From positions 1 to 13,772 of the forward strand of contig JBBRSC010000069.1 in the NCBI GenBank assembly GCA_038245795.1: a stretch of 13,772 nucleotides of DNA, read 5' to 3'. The notes below the pieces were generated by a model, which was not told where the DNA came from, ran no database searches, and saw only the letters and a list, made by a program, of their open reading frames with translations. This document shows positions 13,270 to 13,772 of the stretch, piece after piece (within the stretch, counting starts at the first letter, position 1; each line of letters begins with the position of its first letter). This DNA comes from JBBRSC01 sp038245795 (GTDB lineage: Bacteria; Actinomycetota; Acidimicrobiia; Acidimicrobiales; Microtrichaceae). A program made the translations under genes and the position numbers.

Positions 13270-13772
13270 TCAACCTTGGAAGATCACAAGTCGACGCTCC
13301 GTCATCTCGTCGATCGTGTACGCCGGGCCTTCCCGGGTATTGCCGGAGTCCCGAAGCCCGCCATAGGGCATCTGATCGGCGCGGAAGGTGGGAACCTCGT
13401 TGACCAACACACCGCCGTAGTCGAGGACCTGAGCGGCGCGCAGTCCTTTCGCCATCGAGGACGTGAAGACACCCGCCTGCAAGCCGTACCGGCTGTCGTT
13501 CGCCAGCTGCAGGGCCGTCTCGAAATCGTCGTACGCAGCCACCCCGACGAGCGGTCCGAACACCTCGGTATGGCTGACCGACATGTCGGGGGTGATCCCA
13601 TCGAGAACCGAGGGGCGGAGCACGCCGTCATCGCCGATGATGCCACCACATGTGAGCACTGCACCGGCGTCGGTGGCCTGCTGGATCCACTCGGAGACCC
13701 GCTCGGTTTCGCCCCGAGTGATCAGCGCTGACACGGCAACGTCGGGGTCGGCCGGGCTCCCCACCTTGAGGG
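13270..13772 (-). CDS. Aldehyde dehydrogenase family protein, C-terminal part
   Basis: The frame is open to the right edge, so the N-terminal two-thirds, including the catalytic cysteine, lies outside the window; about 166 residues are visible. The sequence carries late ALDH motifs: VGSPADPDVAVSALI near the edge, HTEVFGPLVGVAAYDD (the Glu-Phe of this motif contacts the cofactor nicotinamide ribose), NDSRYGLQAGVFT, GGVLVNEVPTFRADQMPYGGLRDSGNTREG, and the end YTIDEMTERRLVIFQG. The MPYGG(L/V)xDSGxxREGxxYxIxEMTE ending resembles the lactaldehyde, phosphonoacetaldehyde and GapN-like groups of NAD(P)-dependent ALDHs. The aldehyde substrate cannot be named from this part. The stop is TGA at 13272-13270. 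Confidence 0.9.
   Translation of the reverse strand, partial: LKVGSPADPDVAVSALITRGETERVSEWIQQATDAGAVLTCGGIIGDDGVLRPSVLDGITPDMSVSHTEVFGPLVGVAAYDDFETALQLANDSRYGLQAGVFTSSMAKGLRAAQVLDYGGVLVNEVPTFRADQMPYGGLRDSGNTREGPAYTIDEMTERRLVIFQG

Noticed and set aside
1..13772. A defence, mobile or biosynthetic gene system
   Set aside because: No nuclease, helicase, toxin-antitoxin pair, integrase, transposase, NRPS/PKS or attachment-site-like repeats were seen on either strand.

Overview
The window looks like chromosomal DNA of a high-GC actinomycete. The style of the proteins (a luciferase-like F420-type oxidoreductase, the FabD and GuaB variants, a SnoaL/amidohydrolase pair) suggests an Acidimicrobiia-like lineage such as the Ilumatobacter group. 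That placement is inference from protein style and base composition, not a database result. Coding density is very high: 13 protein genes, two of them cut by the window ends, and no gene-free stretch above 130 bases. I saw no tRNA, rRNA, CRISPR array, transposase, integrase or phage gene.

Layout. 1-369: C-terminal end of a luciferase-like monooxygenase. 400-1023 (-): isochorismatase-fold protein that lacks all three usual catalytic residues. 1117-1725: Maf/YceF-type nucleotide pyrophosphatase. 1740-4247 (-): large GH3 beta-glucosidase with an inserted PA14 domain and no signal peptide. 4378-6809: two-gene operon of guaB (IMP dehydrogenase) and a nitronate-monooxygenase-like FMN protein, joined by a 1-base stop/start overlap. 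6887-7798: pentapeptide-repeat lipoprotein. 7857-8765 (-): FabD malonyltransferase. 8790-9296 and 9369-10646: SnoaL-like protein followed by a metal-dependent amidohydrolase, with a perfect inverted repeat over the probable promoter of the second. 10670-12688 (-): membrane acyltransferase fused to an SGNH domain. 12745-13257: AlgH/YqgE (DUF179) protein. 13270-13772 (-): C-terminal part of an aldehyde dehydrogenase.

The genes are mostly housekeeping (guaB, fabD, maf, algH) mixed with catabolic and envelope genes. Strand changes nearly every gene, giving five convergent pairs with gaps of only 12-58 bases and four divergent pairs with gaps of 24-130 bases. The only clear co-transcribed unit is guaB plus the FMN protein; the SnoaL and amidohydrolase genes are probably functionally linked. 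Several starts lack a Shine-Dalgarno sequence and instead have a -10-like hexamer 6-8 bases before the start codon, the usual arrangement for leaderless mRNAs.

I did not find a clearly new multi-gene system. The best leads are the two enzyme-fold proteins with replaced catalytic residues (400-1023 and 5865-6809), the operator-like palindrome at 9333-9353, the leaderless-promoter pattern, and the cysteine-bounded pentapeptide lipoprotein.
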